Of a stretch of 42,689 nt of DNA, positions 30,922-39,748 are shown in pieces. The notes under the pieces were generated by a model. That model was not told where the DNA came from and made no database searches. It worked only from the letters and a program-made list of their open reading frames with translations. The position numbers and the translations under genes are program-made. The DNA comes from Chloroflexota bacterium. GTDB taxonomy: Bacteria > Chloroflexota > Anaerolineae > UBA1429. The stretch spans positions 1 through 42,689 of the forward strand of contig DUUT01000052.1 in assembly GCA_012841405.1 (NCBI GenBank). Direction: 5' to 3'. The first letter of the stretch is position 1. Each line of letters starts with the position of its first letter.

Positions 30922-31869
30922 ATGGCCGTGACAGCGGGAGCGCGCACGACGCCGACCGTGCGCCCCAAGATGACTGCCAGACAGCGCCGGCGGGCGTTGC
31001 AGGGATACGCTTTCCTGTCGCCGTGGCTGTTTGGTTTCCTGGCGTTTACCGCCCTGCCGATCGTGATGTCGATCGTGCTGAGCTTTACGAAGTATAGCGT
31101 CCTCCGGCCACCCGAGTTCATTGGGCTCAAGAACTATCAGCACGCACTGGGAGGGGGCGACGCGCTGGTGTGGCCCTCCATCGGTCGCTCCTTCTACTAT
31201 GCCCTCGTCTCGGTGCCAGTGGGCCTGATCGGCTCGTTGCTCGTGGCCATCCTCCTCAACCAGAACCTGCGGGTGACGCCGTTCTGGCGTACGCTGTTCT
31301 TCCTGCCCACGCTGACGCCATCCGTGGCATCGGCCCTCCTCTGGCGTTGGATGCTGAACCCCGAGATCGGCCTCGTCAAGTTCTTTCTCAACAGCGTGGG
31401 GCTCCCCAGCCCCCGATGGTTCGCCAGCATGGAGTGGGCCATCCCGGGGATCATCCTCATCGGGCTATGGGGCAGCGTCGGCGGATCGGCGATGATCATC
31501 TTTTTGGCCGGCCTGCAGGACGTCCCGATTGAGCTGATCGAGGCGGCCGAGATCGACGGCGCCGGCAGGTTGCGCAAGTTCTGGCACATCACCATCCCCA
31601 TGCTGAGCCCCGTGGTGTTCTTTAACATGATCATGGGCATCATCGGGGCGTTGCGCGTATTCGACACCGCCTTTGTGGCCACGAACGGAGGGCCATCGTA
31701 CGCCACGTGGTTCATATCGCTGCACATCTATCGTACGGCCTTTATGTACTTTGATATGGGCTACGCAGCCGCGGTAGCCTGGATACTCGTCGTGATCATC
31801 GTCACCCTGACGATCCTGCAGTTTGCTCTTTCCAAGACGTGGGTGTTCTACCAGGGGGAGATGCGATAA
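30922..31869 (+). CDS. Carbohydrate ABC transporter permease, MalF/UgpA type
   Basis: Encodes 315 aa with six membrane segments, starting with GYAFLSPWLFGFLAFTALPIVMS, the usual opening of this permease group. The ATPase-contacting EAA loop is EAAEIDGAGRLRKFWHITIPML near residue 215. A GTGGAGG site precedes ATG 30922; a longer in-frame extension runs through the intercistronic hairpins and is rejected. Its stop overlaps the next start (TAATG), which couples the two permeases. No ATPase is encoded in the window, so a shared MsmK-type ATPase from elsewhere is likely. Confidence 0.93.
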   Translation: MAVTAGARTTPTVRPKMTARQRRRALQGYAFLSPWLFGFLAFTALPIVMSIVLSFTKYSVLRPPEFIGLKNYQHALGGGDALVWPSIGRSFYYALVSVPVGLIGSLLVAILLNQNLRVTPFWRTLFFLPTLTPSVASALLWRWMLNPEIGLVKFFLNSVGLPSPRWFASMEWAIPGIILIGLWGSVGGSAMIIFLAGLQDVPIELIEAAEIDGAGRLRKFWHITIPMLSPVVFFNMIMGIIGALRVFDTAFVATNGGPSYATWFISLHIYRTAFMYFDMGYAAAVAWILVVIIVTLTILQFALSKTWVFYQGEMR

Positions 31870-32786
31870 TGACGGCTACTGGGCGGACACTCTCAACGAC
31901 GGCAGTTCCAAGCCGCAGGCGACGGAGGCCGCTGCTCCACTACGTACGGCGTGGCATCCTATACCTGGTGGTGGCGCTGGGCGGTGCCGTATCGATGGTG
32001 CCCTTTGGGTGGGCGTTCTTGAGCTCCGGCAAGGCACCGAACGAGATTGTGAACTATCCACCAACGTTCTGGCCGCAGGAGAACCTCTTTGTCGAGAACT
32101 ATCGGCAAATCTGGGTCGAAGCTCCGTTCCTGCTGTGGATCCGCAACTCGGCCATCGTCACGAGTCTGACATTGATCGGCGCTATCGCCTCAGCATCCGT
32201 CGTCGCCTACTCGTTTGCGCGCTTCGAGTTCCCCGGGCGGAACGCCTGGTTCTTCCTCATGCTCTCCACCATGATGCTGCCTGGCGAGGTGACGCTCATC
32301 CCCAGCTATCTCATCTTCAAGACGTTGGGCTGGGTGGATTCGTTCAAACCCCTCATCGTGCCGGCGTGGTTCGGTGGCGGGGCGTTTAACATCTTTTTGT
32401 TGCGCCAATTCTATATGACGATTCCGCGGGACCTGGACGAGGCGGCAGAGATCGACGGCGCGAACCCGCTGACGGTGTTCCTCAAGGTGCTGTTGCCGCT
32501 GACCAAGCCGGCCATCGCTACGGCGGCTGCCCTCGGGTTCATCAGCAGCTGGAACAACTTTATGGGGCCGCTCATCTATCTGAACAACCCCGACAGGTTT
32601 ACCGCGGTGCTGGGGCTCCGCTACTTTATGCAAGGCACGACCAGTGCACAGCTCTCGGCGGGCCCTCCGAAGGATCACCTCTTGATGGCCGCGAGCATTG
32701 TCGTGGCGCTCCCCTGCCTGACGCTGTTCTTTGTCGCGCAAAAATACTTTGTTCAGGGTATCGTGACCACTGGGCTGAAGGGATAA
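31869..32786 (+). CDS. Carbohydrate ABC transporter permease, MalG/UgpE type
   Basis: Encodes 305 aa with six membrane segments. The EAA loop is DEAAEIDGANPLTVFLKVLLPLTKPA near residue 195, and the C-terminus VQGIVTTGLKG is the hallmark ending of this family, where the last Gly-rich residues contact the ATPase. The ATG overlaps the previous stop by one base. The first about 30 residues are Arg-rich and cytoplasmic. It is the last gene of the operon; a large hairpin follows. Confidence 0.93.
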   Translation: MTATGRTLSTTAVPSRRRRRPLLHYVRRGILYLVVALGGAVSMVPFGWAFLSSGKAPNEIVNYPPTFWPQENLFVENYRQIWVEAPFLLWIRNSAIVTSLTLIGAIASASVVAYSFARFEFPGRNAWFFLMLSTMMLPGEVTLIPSYLIFKTLGWVDSFKPLIVPAWFGGGAFNIFLLRQFYMTIPRDLDEAAEIDGANPLTVFLKVLLPLTKPAIATAAALGFISSWNNFMGPLIYLNNPDRFTAVLGLRYFMQGTTSAQLSAGPPKDHLLMAASIVVALPCLTLFFVAQKYFVQGIVTTGLKG

Positions 32787-32797
32787 CCACCATACGG

Positions 32798-32861
32798 CGC
32801 GCAGCCCGTGACCGGGAAGGCATAGGCCGCACTTCCTGGCCACGGGCTGTGCGTTTGCTTT
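32798..32861 (+). terminator. Terminator of the sugar ABC operon
   Basis: A 13-bp outer stem (32798-32810 with 32841-32853, one G-U) encloses a second stem (CCGGGAAG with CTTCCTGG) and is followed by TTTGCTTT. Confidence 0.75.
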
Positions 32862-32893
32862 GCAGCCCCGCGCTAGCCTTTCCTCGAGGGGAA

Positions 32894-32902
32894 TGCTATA
32901 AT
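32894..32902 (+). promoter_or_regulatory. Extended -10 promoter of the M23 lipoprotein gene
   Basis: TGCTATAAT, identical to the element at 22413, 48 bases before the ATG and without a clear -35 box. Confidence 0.55.
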
Positions 32903-32950
32903 CCCCGCCATCGGCCGCCTCTACGGCGGCAATCTCTCGAGGAGCCTCTC

Positions 32951-34054
32951 ATGTTTACTGTGACCACGCGCCATCACCACGCCCCCCAACGTAGCACGCC
33001 GCACGCGCCGTTTCGTTCGCTGGTGTCGGCCGTCGTCGGGCTCTTGCTGTGTGGCCTCGTCATCTCGGGGTGTACACGCAGCCAGGCAATCGTCGAGACG
33101 CCTGCTGCGGATGCGAACGAAGGCACCGTAACGCAGCCCGTTGCCAGCTCGGAGCCAGTGGTCACAGCGCCGGCCACGGTGCCGCCGAGCGATACGCCGA
33201 CTCCCCAGCCGACCGCTACGGCCGCGCCGACGGCCACCCCCCTGCCAACGACGCAGCCTCTCAGCGCGACCGTCACCCTCGCGCAGCCACACCTGGCACA
33301 GGGACAGACGGGGGTTATTCGCGTGGCCGCCAACCTCCCCTGCGCGGTGACCGGACACCTCGCTGATCGCACCTTGCGCTTTGTGCCCGCCGGGGAGGGG
33401 CAGCACATGGCACTGGTGGGCATTCATGCTCTCGCCTCGGCCGAGACGCTGCCGCTGAGCGTAGAGGTGACGTCGGATGACGGCCAAAGTCTGTCCCTCG
33501 CCACAGCCGTAGAGGTCGTCGAAGGGGACTATGGTGAAGAGGTCATCCACTTTGATGCCGAGACGAGCCAGCTGTTGGACCCGGCTATCTCTGAGCCGGA
33601 GAATGTGCTCATGAGTGAGGTGTGGGAGACGTTCTCTCCCGAGATTCGGTGGACCGATGCGTTCCAGTGGCCGGTGGAGGGGGTGTTCACCTCACTCTTT
33701 GGCACGCGGCGGTCGTACGACGGACGGATTAGCTCGTACCATGCCGGCCTCGACATCGATGGGGAGACGGGTGACCCCGTCAAGGTGGCGGCCGACGGCG
33801 TCGTGGTCCTGGCAGAGCCCCTCCAGGTGCGCGGCAACGTGGTGGTGATCGACCATGGGGCTGGCGTGCTGACGGGCTATTTCCATCTCGACACTTTTGA
33901 CGTCGCGGAGGGGCAAGCGGTAAAGGCGGGCGATGTCATCGGCACGATGGGCGCGACGGGCCTGGTGACCGGCTCGCACCTCCACTGGGAGCTGCATGTG
34001 GGGGGTATCGCCACCAGTCCCATCGAGTGGACCGAGGCGGCGCCGATGCCATAG
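32951..34054 (+). CDS. M23 family peptidoglycan endopeptidase-like lipoprotein
   Basis: Encodes 367 aa. The signal peptide ends in lipobox VISGC (Cys40), followed by a Pro/Thr/Ala-rich linker (to about residue 110), a beta-sandwich region, and a C-terminal M23 domain (about 235-360). The zinc and catalytic residues are in place: HxxxD in YHAGLDIDG, a His in YFHL and HxH in HLHWELH. LytM/M23 enzymes cut peptide cross-links in peptidoglycan. GAGGAG lies six bases before ATG 32951. It is followed by a phosphodiesterase gene after 44 bases. An intact active site argues for a true hydrolase rather than an EnvC-like activator. Confidence 0.92.
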   Translation: MFTVTTRHHHAPQRSTPHAPFRSLVSAVVGLLLCGLVISGCTRSQAIVETPAADANEGTVTQPVASSEPVVTAPATVPPSDTPTPQPTATAAPTATPLPTTQPLSATVTLAQPHLAQGQTGVIRVAANLPCAVTGHLADRTLRFVPAGEGQHMALVGIHALASAETLPLSVEVTSDDGQSLSLATAVEVVEGDYGEEVIHFDAETSQLLDPAISEPENVLMSEVWETFSPEIRWTDAFQWPVEGVFTSLFGTRRSYDGRISSYHAGLDIDGETGDPVKVAADGVVVLAEPLQVRGNVVVIDHGAGVLTGYFHLDTFDVAEGQAVKAGDVIGTMGATGLVTGSHLHWELHVGGIATSPIEWTEAAPMP

Positions 34055-34098
34055 TCGCTATGGTGGCCCGCGATGCAGATCGCTGCGAAAGGACATCC

Positions 34099-34878
34099 AT
34101 GGAGCAGTGGCCTTTGTTCTATCACTCCCAACCCCTCGTCATTGCGCATCGCGGTGCCAGTGGTTCTGCACCGGAGAACACCATGGCGGCCTTTCAGGCG
34201 GCCATCGATGAGGGGGCCGATGGCATCGAGCTGGATGTGACGCGCTGCGCTAGCGGCGAGATTGTCGTCATACATGATGACACCGTCGATCGCACGACGG
34301 ACGGCTCAGGCGCCGTTGCGGACCTGGAGCTTGACGCTCTGCGGGCGCTAGACGCTGGATCGTGGTTTGCCCCCTCCTTTGCTGGAGAGCGCATCCCGCT
34401 GCTCGCCGAGGTGCTGGACGCCTATGGCGCGTCGCTGCGCATCAATATCGAGATCAAGGGGCGCGAGCTATGCGACGGCGGCGTTGAAAAAGAGATCGCG
34501 GCAATGGTGCGGGAGCGTCGATTGCAGGAGAGCGTGCTGATCTCGTCATTCAACCCGTGTGCGCTCAAGCGCATGCAGGCGGCGGCGCCCGAACTGCAAC
34601 GGGGCCTCCTCTTTGTCGCGCCGTCGACGATGTTTCGGGCGTGGTCGTGGGCCGGCCACTGGGTGGAGGCCCATGCCCTGCACCCATCAGCGGCAGGGCT
34701 GGATGCGGCGTGGGTCGCTCGTGCCAGGGAGGGAGGGTATCGGGTCAACGCCTGGACAGTGAACGATCCCGAGGAGATGCTCCGCGTGGTGGCTTCCGGT
34801 GTGGATGGTGTGATCACCAACTATCCGGGCCGGCTGCGGGCGCTGTTGCAGCGATGTAGAGCGGGTGAGGACGGGTAG
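34099..34878 (+). CDS. Glycerophosphodiester phosphodiesterase
   Basis: Encodes 259 aa. GDPD enzymes release glycerol 3-phosphate from glycerophosphodiesters. The sequence shows [41 protein letters not shown] with both catalytic histidines and the metal-binding Glu/Asp, NIEIKG, and the C-terminal [12 protein letters not shown] and [12 protein letters not shown]. No signal peptide is present, so it is a cytosolic UgpQ-like form rather than a periplasmic GlpQ. AAAGGA sets the ATG at 34099. It is close behind the M23 gene and ahead of the AMMECR1 gene, probably in one transcript. Confidence 0.94.
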   Translation: MEQWPLFYHSQPLVIAHRGASGSAPENTMAAFQAAIDEGADGIELDVTRCASGEIVVIHDDTVDRTTDGSGAVADLELDALRALDAGSWFAPSFAGERIPLLAEVLDAYGASLRINIEIKGRELCDGGVEKEIAAMVRERRLQESVLISSFNPCALKRMQAAAPELQRGLLFVAPSTMFRAWSWAGHWVEAHALHPSAAGLDAAWVARAREGGYRVNAWTVNDPEEMLRVVASGVDGVITNYPGRLRALLQRCRAGEDG

Positions 34879-34907
34879 GCACGCCGGAGCGCGGGAAGGG
34901 GGATACC

Positions 34908-35426
34908 ATGACGACATCGGAACATCCACTCGTCCAACTGGCGCGCATGTCTGTCGAGTCCTTTGTTCTCCAGGGAGAGGTGCCAGCACCTCCGGAGGAC
35001 CCCTGCGAAGAGATGCGGGGCCGAGCCGGGGTATTCGTCAGCCTGCACTGCCCTGACGGTCTGCGCGGATGTATCGGCACCATCGACCCCGTGTGCGATT
35101 CTGTGGCCGAAGAGGTCATCGCCAATGCGATCAGCGCGGCGACCCGCGATCCGCGCTTTAGCCCGGTTACGCCCGATGAGCTCGCCGACCTCCAGATTTC
35201 GGTGGACGTGCTCACGGAACCCGAGCCTGTGGCCAGCATTGCCGAGCTGGACCCCAAGACCTATGGCGTGATCGTAGAGTGCGGCGGCCGCCGGGGCGTC
35301 CTCCTCCCCGACCTGGACGGCGTCGACGACGCCGAGTCACAGGTGGCCATCGCCCTGCGCAAGGCCTGGATTCGGCCCCACGAGCGCTACCAGATGTACC
35401 GTTTCCGCGTGCTCCGCTACCATTAG
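34908..35426 (+). CDS. AMMECR1 domain protein (AmmA-like)
   Basis: Encodes 172 aa, the size of a stand-alone AMMECR1 domain. The invariant LRGCIGTI motif is present near residues 52-59, as are [11 protein letters not shown] and the C-terminal [18 protein letters not shown]. Family members occur in all domains of life; in prokaryotes they often sit beside Memo and radical SAM genes (the AmmeMemoRadiSam set), but neither partner is here. Biochemical role is unknown, and the conserved Cys suggests chemistry or metal binding. AAGGGGG precedes the ATG. Confidence 0.92.
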   Translation: MTTSEHPLVQLARMSVESFVLQGEVPAPPEDPCEEMRGRAGVFVSLHCPDGLRGCIGTIDPVCDSVAEEVIANAISAATRDPRFSPVTPDELADLQISVDVLTEPEPVASIAELDPKTYGVIVECGGRRGVLLPDLDGVDDAESQVAIALRKAWIRPHERYQMYRFRVLRYH

Positions 35427-35553
35427 GTATCGCTGTTTCGAGCACATCCGCGCCGAGATGCGGTATGGCTGCCAGGGCGAGCGGTGACCCCGACGGATTC
35501 GCAATGGCGGCCGTGACATATCTGAACCTCAATCCCCATGACAGGAGGTAGCC

Positions 35554-36222
35554 ATGTTCGAGCGGCCTGAGTATGTATGCTACCGAGCTGCCCGACCCAT
35601 CGTCATCGACGGGCGTCTCGATGATCCCTCGTGGCAAGGCGCACCTCCCGTCGCACTGTGCCTGGCTGACACGGGCGGTACTCCGCGCCAGGCCACGACC
35701 TGCCGCCTGCTGTGGGACGAGAGCTATCTCTACGTGGCGTTCGATTGTGTGGATGACGACATCTGGGGCATCACGACAGAGCGCGACCGCGATATCTTTA
35801 ACCAAGAGGTCGTCGAGCTCTTTGTGGACGACGACTGTGACGACTATTCGTACATCGAAATCGAGGTGAGCCCTCTGAACGCCGTCCTCGATCTGTACAT
35901 GCTCAACCGGGGTGGTGTGCGTCGCGGGCTGTGGGATTGGAACAGCTCCGGCCTGCGCACAGCCGTCGTCGTCGACGGCGACCCGACCCGCCGAGGCACC
36001 TTGGACCGTCGCTGGACCGTCGAGATTGCCGTGCCCATGGCGGATTTTATGACCGCCCCGCACCTGCCGCCACAGGCGGGGGACGTGTGGCACGTGAACC
36101 TGTACCGCATCGATCGCGGCACAGCGGGCGACGAGTACTCGGCCTGGTCGCCGCCCGGCAAGATCGATTTCCATACGCCAGAGCGCTTTGGGCGGTTGGT
36201 GTTCTCCGACAGGGCGGTCTAG
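35554..36222 (+). CDS. Stand-alone CBM9-like carbohydrate-binding protein
   Basis: Encodes 222 aa, essentially one CBM9-type beta-sandwich. IDGRLDDPSWQGAPPVAL is the classic domain opening, followed by LLWDESYLYVAFDCVDDDI, EVVELFVDDD and WTVEIAVPMADF, then WHVNLYRIDRG and a FGRLVF ending. Aromatic residues suit sugar binding. There is no signal peptide, transmembrane segment or catalytic domain, which is unusual since CBM9 modules normally sit in secreted enzymes. AGGAGG precedes the ATG. The repeat copy B starts seven bases after the stop. Confidence 0.88.
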   Translation: MFERPEYVCYRAARPIVIDGRLDDPSWQGAPPVALCLADTGGTPRQATTCRLLWDESYLYVAFDCVDDDIWGITTERDRDIFNQEVVELFVDDDCDDYSYIEIEVSPLNAVLDLYMLNRGGVRRGLWDWNSSGLRTAVVVDGDPTRRGTLDRRWTVEIAVPMADFMTAPHLPPQAGDVWHVNLYRIDRGTAGDEYSAWSPPGKIDFHTPERFGRLVFSDRAV

Positions 36223-36228
36223 TGAGAG

Positions 36229-36357
36229 CCTAGAAACGCATCCGACGTAGAAACGATGTCGCCCCGAGCGTAAGCGAGGGGCCGTGACGCCCATCGACAA
36301 AGCTTCTCGCCACGCTCAGAAACGACGCCGTGGCCGTTATTCCAAACACTATCTAGG
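36229..36357. repeat. Dispersed intergenic repeat, copy B (inverted relative to copy A)
   Basis: About 129 bp with CTAG at both edges. The right end, read inward on the minus strand, is CTAGATAGTGTTTGGAATAA. It matches copy A at 18042-18172 in reverse orientation. No coding capacity is seen, which fits a MITE-like or REP-like element. Confidence 0.75.
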
Positions 36358-36487
36358 ACGCCGCGATCGTAGGGAGCGATGCGCATCCCAGCGCCCGCTC
36401 CGGGGAGATCCGCCGATGGCCACGACACCCTGTGCGGGGAAGCGTCGTCGGCGTTCTCGGTCTTGTGCGGGATCCATGGCTCGGCAT

Positions 36488-36522
36488 TTGCGACGGTAGC
36501 CGGGGTGACGTACACTGTACGT
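36488..36522 (+). promoter_or_regulatory. Promoter with a palindrome over its -10 box
   Basis: TTGCGA (36488-36493), 17 bases, TACACT (36511-36516). The perfect inverted repeat ACGTACA-C-TGTACGT (36508-36522) covers the -10 box, the position of a repressor site. It serves the AI-2E-type permease pair with a leader of about 108 nt. Confidence 0.55.
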
Positions 36523-36630
36523 GCTTCAGTCCCACGTGGATATGGTGTTGGCGCGTGGTGTGCCCTCGCTTTCTTCCCTCTCGTCCTACCCACCGATCGG
36601 TTACCCCCGCGCGTCGGTGGAGCATCCGCC

Positions 36631-37896
36631 ATGGAACGAACCGATCTGCGCGACTCGGATACGTGGACCGCCGGTCAGGTGGCAACGGCCACGCTGACGG
36701 TGGTCGCCGTGGTAGTTATCGCCTGGCTTGTCTACCTGTTCCGCGGCGTCGTCGCCCTGCTGCTATTGGCCATTGTGCTCAGCACGGCCATCCGCCCACT
36801 GGTCATGTGGCTCCGCGCCCGAGGGATCCCTCGCGCTGTGGGCGTCGTCATGGTTTACCTGGGCATCATGGCCCTCCTCACCGTCATCGTGATATTGGTG
36901 GCACCGCCACTGGTGGCGCAGGTTGGCGCCATCGCCATGCGCCTGCCCGAGTACTACCAGAGCCTACGCGAGACGCTTCTCGCAGCGCGTAGCCCGCTTC
37001 TTCAGAACCTCGCCACCATGTTGCCCGCGGAAATCGCGCTGACAGCGCCCAGCGCGCCTGTGGAGGGTGCGGTTGGCCCCGTGGTGGTGCAGTCCCTCAC
37101 CTATGCGAACGCCGTCATCGGTGGCCTGTTGTCCGCGGCGGCGGTGTTTTTGCTAGGGTACTATTGGACCCTCGAGAGCCCCGTGGTGGTTCCCCGAGCG
37201 CTGCGCTGGGCGCCCGTCGAGCGCCGAGGCGATCTGCTGGCGCTCATCAGTGATATCGAGAGCAAGCTGGGCCACTGGGTCCTCGCAGAGCTCTTGCTGG
37301 CCGCCATTATCGGTGTGCTGGCACTCGGCGCCTATCTCATCATCGGCCTGCCGTTCGCTATCGTGCTGGCGGTCATCGCCGCAGTCATGGAGGTAGTGCC
37401 GATCATCGGCCCCTGGGTTGCTGGCGCGGCGGCAGTGCTCGTGGCCTTGTCGACGGACCCCAGCCGCGTGATCTGGACGGCTGTGGCCATGCTGGTCATC
37501 CAGTTCCTCGAGGGCAACCTGCTCGTCCCTCGCCTCATGCGCCGCGTTGTGGGCACCCACCCCCTGGTGACGCTCCTGGCCCTCGCGGCGTTTGCCTCCG
37601 TGTTTGGATTTGCCGGCGTGCTGCTCGCCGTTCCCATCGCGGCGGCGATCCAGATTGCGCTCGATCGCCTCGTGGTGGCCGATACCCTGTCAGAGAAACC
37701 CCGTCTGGAAGGGCGTAGCCAGACGAGTGTGCTGCGCTACCAGCTGCAGGAGCTCATGCAGGATGCCCGACGGCTGCTCGCGACCCGGGAGTCAACTGCC
37801 GGACTTGATCGGGAGGCGGCGGAGGACGATGTCGAAGAGATCGCTGCGGACCTCGACCGTCTCCTGGAGCAAGTGAGCATGGAGGAGGGAAGATGA
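36631..37896 (+). CDS. AI-2E/PerM family transporter, first of a coupled pair
   Basis: Encodes 421 aa with eight predicted membrane helices. The family pattern is clear: two N-terminal helices flanking AIVLSTAIRPLVMWLRARGIPRAVGVVM, a long extracytoplasmic segment (about 95-150), then IVLAVIAAVMEVVPIIGPW and QFLEGNLLVPRLM, the most conserved part, where Pro and Gly re-entrant loops sit. A 75-residue hydrophilic tail with acidic patches follows the last helix. Family members export small molecules such as AI-2, or act as Na+/H+ antiporters; function here is unknown. The start is ATG 36631 with GGTGGAG upstream. The stop overlaps the next gene's start. Confidence 0.88.
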   Translation: MERTDLRDSDTWTAGQVATATLTVVAVVVIAWLVYLFRGVVALLLLAIVLSTAIRPLVMWLRARGIPRAVGVVMVYLGIMALLTVIVILVAPPLVAQVGAIAMRLPEYYQSLRETLLAARSPLLQNLATMLPAEIALTAPSAPVEGAVGPVVVQSLTYANAVIGGLLSAAAVFLLGYYWTLESPVVVPRALRWAPVERRGDLLALISDIESKLGHWVLAELLLAAIIGVLALGAYLIIGLPFAIVLAVIAAVMEVVPIIGPWVAGAAAVLVALSTDPSRVIWTAVAMLVIQFLEGNLLVPRLMRRVVGTHPLVTLLALAAFASVFGFAGVLLAVPIAAAIQIALDRLVVADTLSEKPRLEGRSQTSVLRYQLQELMQDARRLLATRESTAGLDREAAEDDVEEIAADLDRLLEQVSMEEGR

Positions 37897-39059
37897 GAGC
37901 GCCCGTTCGACACGTTCTCGTGGTCCTGGCGACGCTGGCTGCCATTGCGCTCGCCTGGCAGCTACGCGCCGTACTGCTCACCTTTGTCCTGTCCCTGGCG
38001 GTGGCGGCAACGTTCCGCCCCACCATCGCCGGCCTCATGCGGCGTGGGCTACCCCTCCCCGTGGCGCTCGTTTTGGCCTACGGGGCCGCCCTGCTCGTCG
38101 GAGGTGCGCTCCTTGGGCTGGCGGCGGGCCCCATCGTGGGAGAGGCACAGGGGGTGTTTCGCGGCGCGACGGATCTGTATGACCGCCTGCATGCCGAGTG
38201 GCCGGAGGGGACGACGCTGCAGCGGACGCTCGTCCAGCTGTTGCCGCCTTCCGTGGTGCTCTATGACGCCCTCGAAGCGCAGGCGTCGAGCATCGCCGCG
38301 ACGCTCCTCGGGGTGGCTACGGGCGTGATTGATGTGCTCATCGAGATCGGCATCGTGCTGATTCTCAGCATCTACTGGAGCCTCGACCAAGGGCACTTTG
38401 AACGACTGTGGTTGGCGCTCCTGCCCATCAGGACGCGTATCCGCGCTCGGCACTTGTGGCGGCGACTGGAGGGCCGCGTCGGCGCGGTCATTCGCATGCA
38501 GGTCGTGCTCAGCGCCCTGGCGGGAGTGCTCCTGGCCGTCGGGTACGTCGTCTTGGGGCTCGAGAGGCCGGTCGCCTTGGCGTTTGCCGGTGCGCTGTTC
38601 CGGTTGATCCCTTGGCTTGGGCCTGTGTTGGCGGTAGGGGCCCCGTTCTTTTCCAATCCGGGCGATATGCCGCGGGCCATTGTGGGTGCTCTGTATACGA
38701 CGGGTGTGCTTTTGGCCCTTGATCGCTATGTGCGCTCGTGGCTCTTGGGGGGCGAGCGCAGCAGTGGGCTGCTGGGGCTCCTGACGCTTATCGTCATGGG
38801 GCGAGCGGCGGGAATCGTGGGGCTGATCATCGCGCCGGCGGTCGCGGCGGCGATTGGCGCCATCCTCGATCACCTGCAGCAGCCGACTCCAGCCGTTGGG
38901 CCGGAGGGGTTGGCGCACGTTGAGGCGCTCCGCGCCCGGCTCGACGCAGTGCGCGCCTCTCTGGCTGCGGCGCCCCAAGGCCCGAGCCCGCAGCTGGCCA
39001 GTCTCGTGGAGCGCCTGGATGGTCTCCTTGACCAGGCGAACGAGTGCTGCACACCGTAG
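37893..39059 (+). CDS. AI-2E/PerM family transporter, second of a coupled pair
   Basis: Encodes 388 aa and is a paralogue of the preceding protein. It starts with ATG overlapping the earlier TGA (ATGA), with GGAGGGA in place, so translation is coupled. It lacks the MEVVP signature: the matching region reads AFAGALFRLIPWLGPVLAVGAPFF, and the following QFLEGN motif is replaced by ALDRYVRSWLLGGERS. This divergence suggests the two subunits form a heteromer or have split roles. A 65-residue helical tail (HVEALRARLDAVRASL) could form a coiled coil. Confidence 0.85.
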   Translation: MRAPVRHVLVVLATLAAIALAWQLRAVLLTFVLSLAVAATFRPTIAGLMRRGLPLPVALVLAYGAALLVGGALLGLAAGPIVGEAQGVFRGATDLYDRLHAEWPEGTTLQRTLVQLLPPSVVLYDALEAQASSIAATLLGVATGVIDVLIEIGIVLILSIYWSLDQGHFERLWLALLPIRTRIRARHLWRRLEGRVGAVIRMQVVLSALAGVLLAVGYVVLGLERPVALAFAGALFRLIPWLGPVLAVGAPFFSNPGDMPRAIVGALYTTGVLLALDRYVRSWLLGGERSSGLLGLLTLIVMGRAAGIVGLIIAPAVAAAIGAILDHLQQPTPAVGPEGLAHVEALRARLDAVRASLAAAPQGPSPQLASLVERLDGLLDQANECCTP

Positions 39060-39072
39060 GCGACGGAGGGTG

Positions 39073-39657
39073 ATGAAGCGACGACGAGGCCGAGGCAGCA
39101 AGCACTTTGACCTGTTGGCGCCCTTTTACGATCGACTCATGTGTCGATCTGAGGCTGTCCCGTTAGCAGAGGCGCTGAACCTGCCGAGTGATGGGGTGCT
39201 GCTCGATGTCGGCGGGGGTACGGGCCGGGTGTCGCATGCTCTGGCGCCCTGGGTGAGAGAGGTGGTGGTGTGCGACGCATCGCGCCAGATGCTCGAGCGG
39301 GCCCGGCAAGGCGGCGTCGCGATCGTCCAGGGCACCGCGGAGCACCTCCCCTTTGGGGATGGCGCCATCGAGCGCGTGCTGGTCGTCGATGCCCTCCACC
39401 ACTTTCGGAGCCAGGAACAGGCGGTGCGTGAACTCGTGCGCGTCCTGGCGCCGAAAGGGCGGCTGCTTGTGTCCGAGCCCGACACGGCCTCGGCGAGCGT
39501 GCGGTTGATCGCCTTTGCCGAGCGGCTGGCGCTGATGGATAGTCGTTTTCTGTCGCCTGAGGAGATCGCGGCTATCATCACCGCCCAGGGGCTCACAACG
39601 CGTATCGTTCGTCATGGCACGACTGCATGGATCATTGCCGATAGACAGGAGGGTTAG
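39073..39657 (+). CDS. Class I SAM-dependent methyltransferase, UbiE-like
   Basis: Encodes 194 aa. Motif I is VLLDVGGGTGRVSHAL (residues about 42-57), the acidic motif II is VVVCDASRQML, and the post-motif VVDALHHFRSQEQAVRELVRVLAPKGRLLVSEPD is typical of UbiE/COQ5-type enzymes. The N-terminal KHFDLLAPFYDRL is also UbiE-like. Size is slightly small. The methyl acceptor is unknown. GGAGGG lies just before the ATG, 13 bases after the permease stop, so it belongs to the same transcript. Confidence 0.88.
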   Translation: MKRRRGRGSKHFDLLAPFYDRLMCRSEAVPLAEALNLPSDGVLLDVGGGTGRVSHALAPWVREVVVCDASRQMLERARQGGVAIVQGTAEHLPFGDGAIERVLVVDALHHFRSQEQAVRELVRVLAPKGRLLVSEPDTASASVRLIAFAERLALMDSRFLSPEEIAAIITAQGLTTRIVRHGTTAWIIADRQEG

Positions 39658-39748
39658 GCGGGGCGCGCAGGAGGCGACGGAGCCCGTCATGACGGCTGCA
39701 GGCTACATAAAGATGACGCAATCCCAGGACACCTCTGGGGCTCGACCT

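Larger units (their letters stand above)
36223..36630. other. Intergenic region with repeat copy B and a regulated promoter
   Basis: No gene is supported. It holds the dispersed repeat (36229-36357), then about 130 bases with no feature I recognise, then the promoter and palindrome at 36488-36522 for the permease pair. Confidence 0.6.

Noticed and set aside
28993-31143. 716-codon open frame antisense to the sugar-binding protein
   Set aside because: The plus strand carries a clear lipoprotein and a permease with conserved motifs; the antisense frame is low complexity.
36379-36630. 84-codon N-terminal extension of the first AI-2E permease
   Set aside because: It would span the promoter and palindrome, has no ribosome binding site, and the family starts near ATG 36631.
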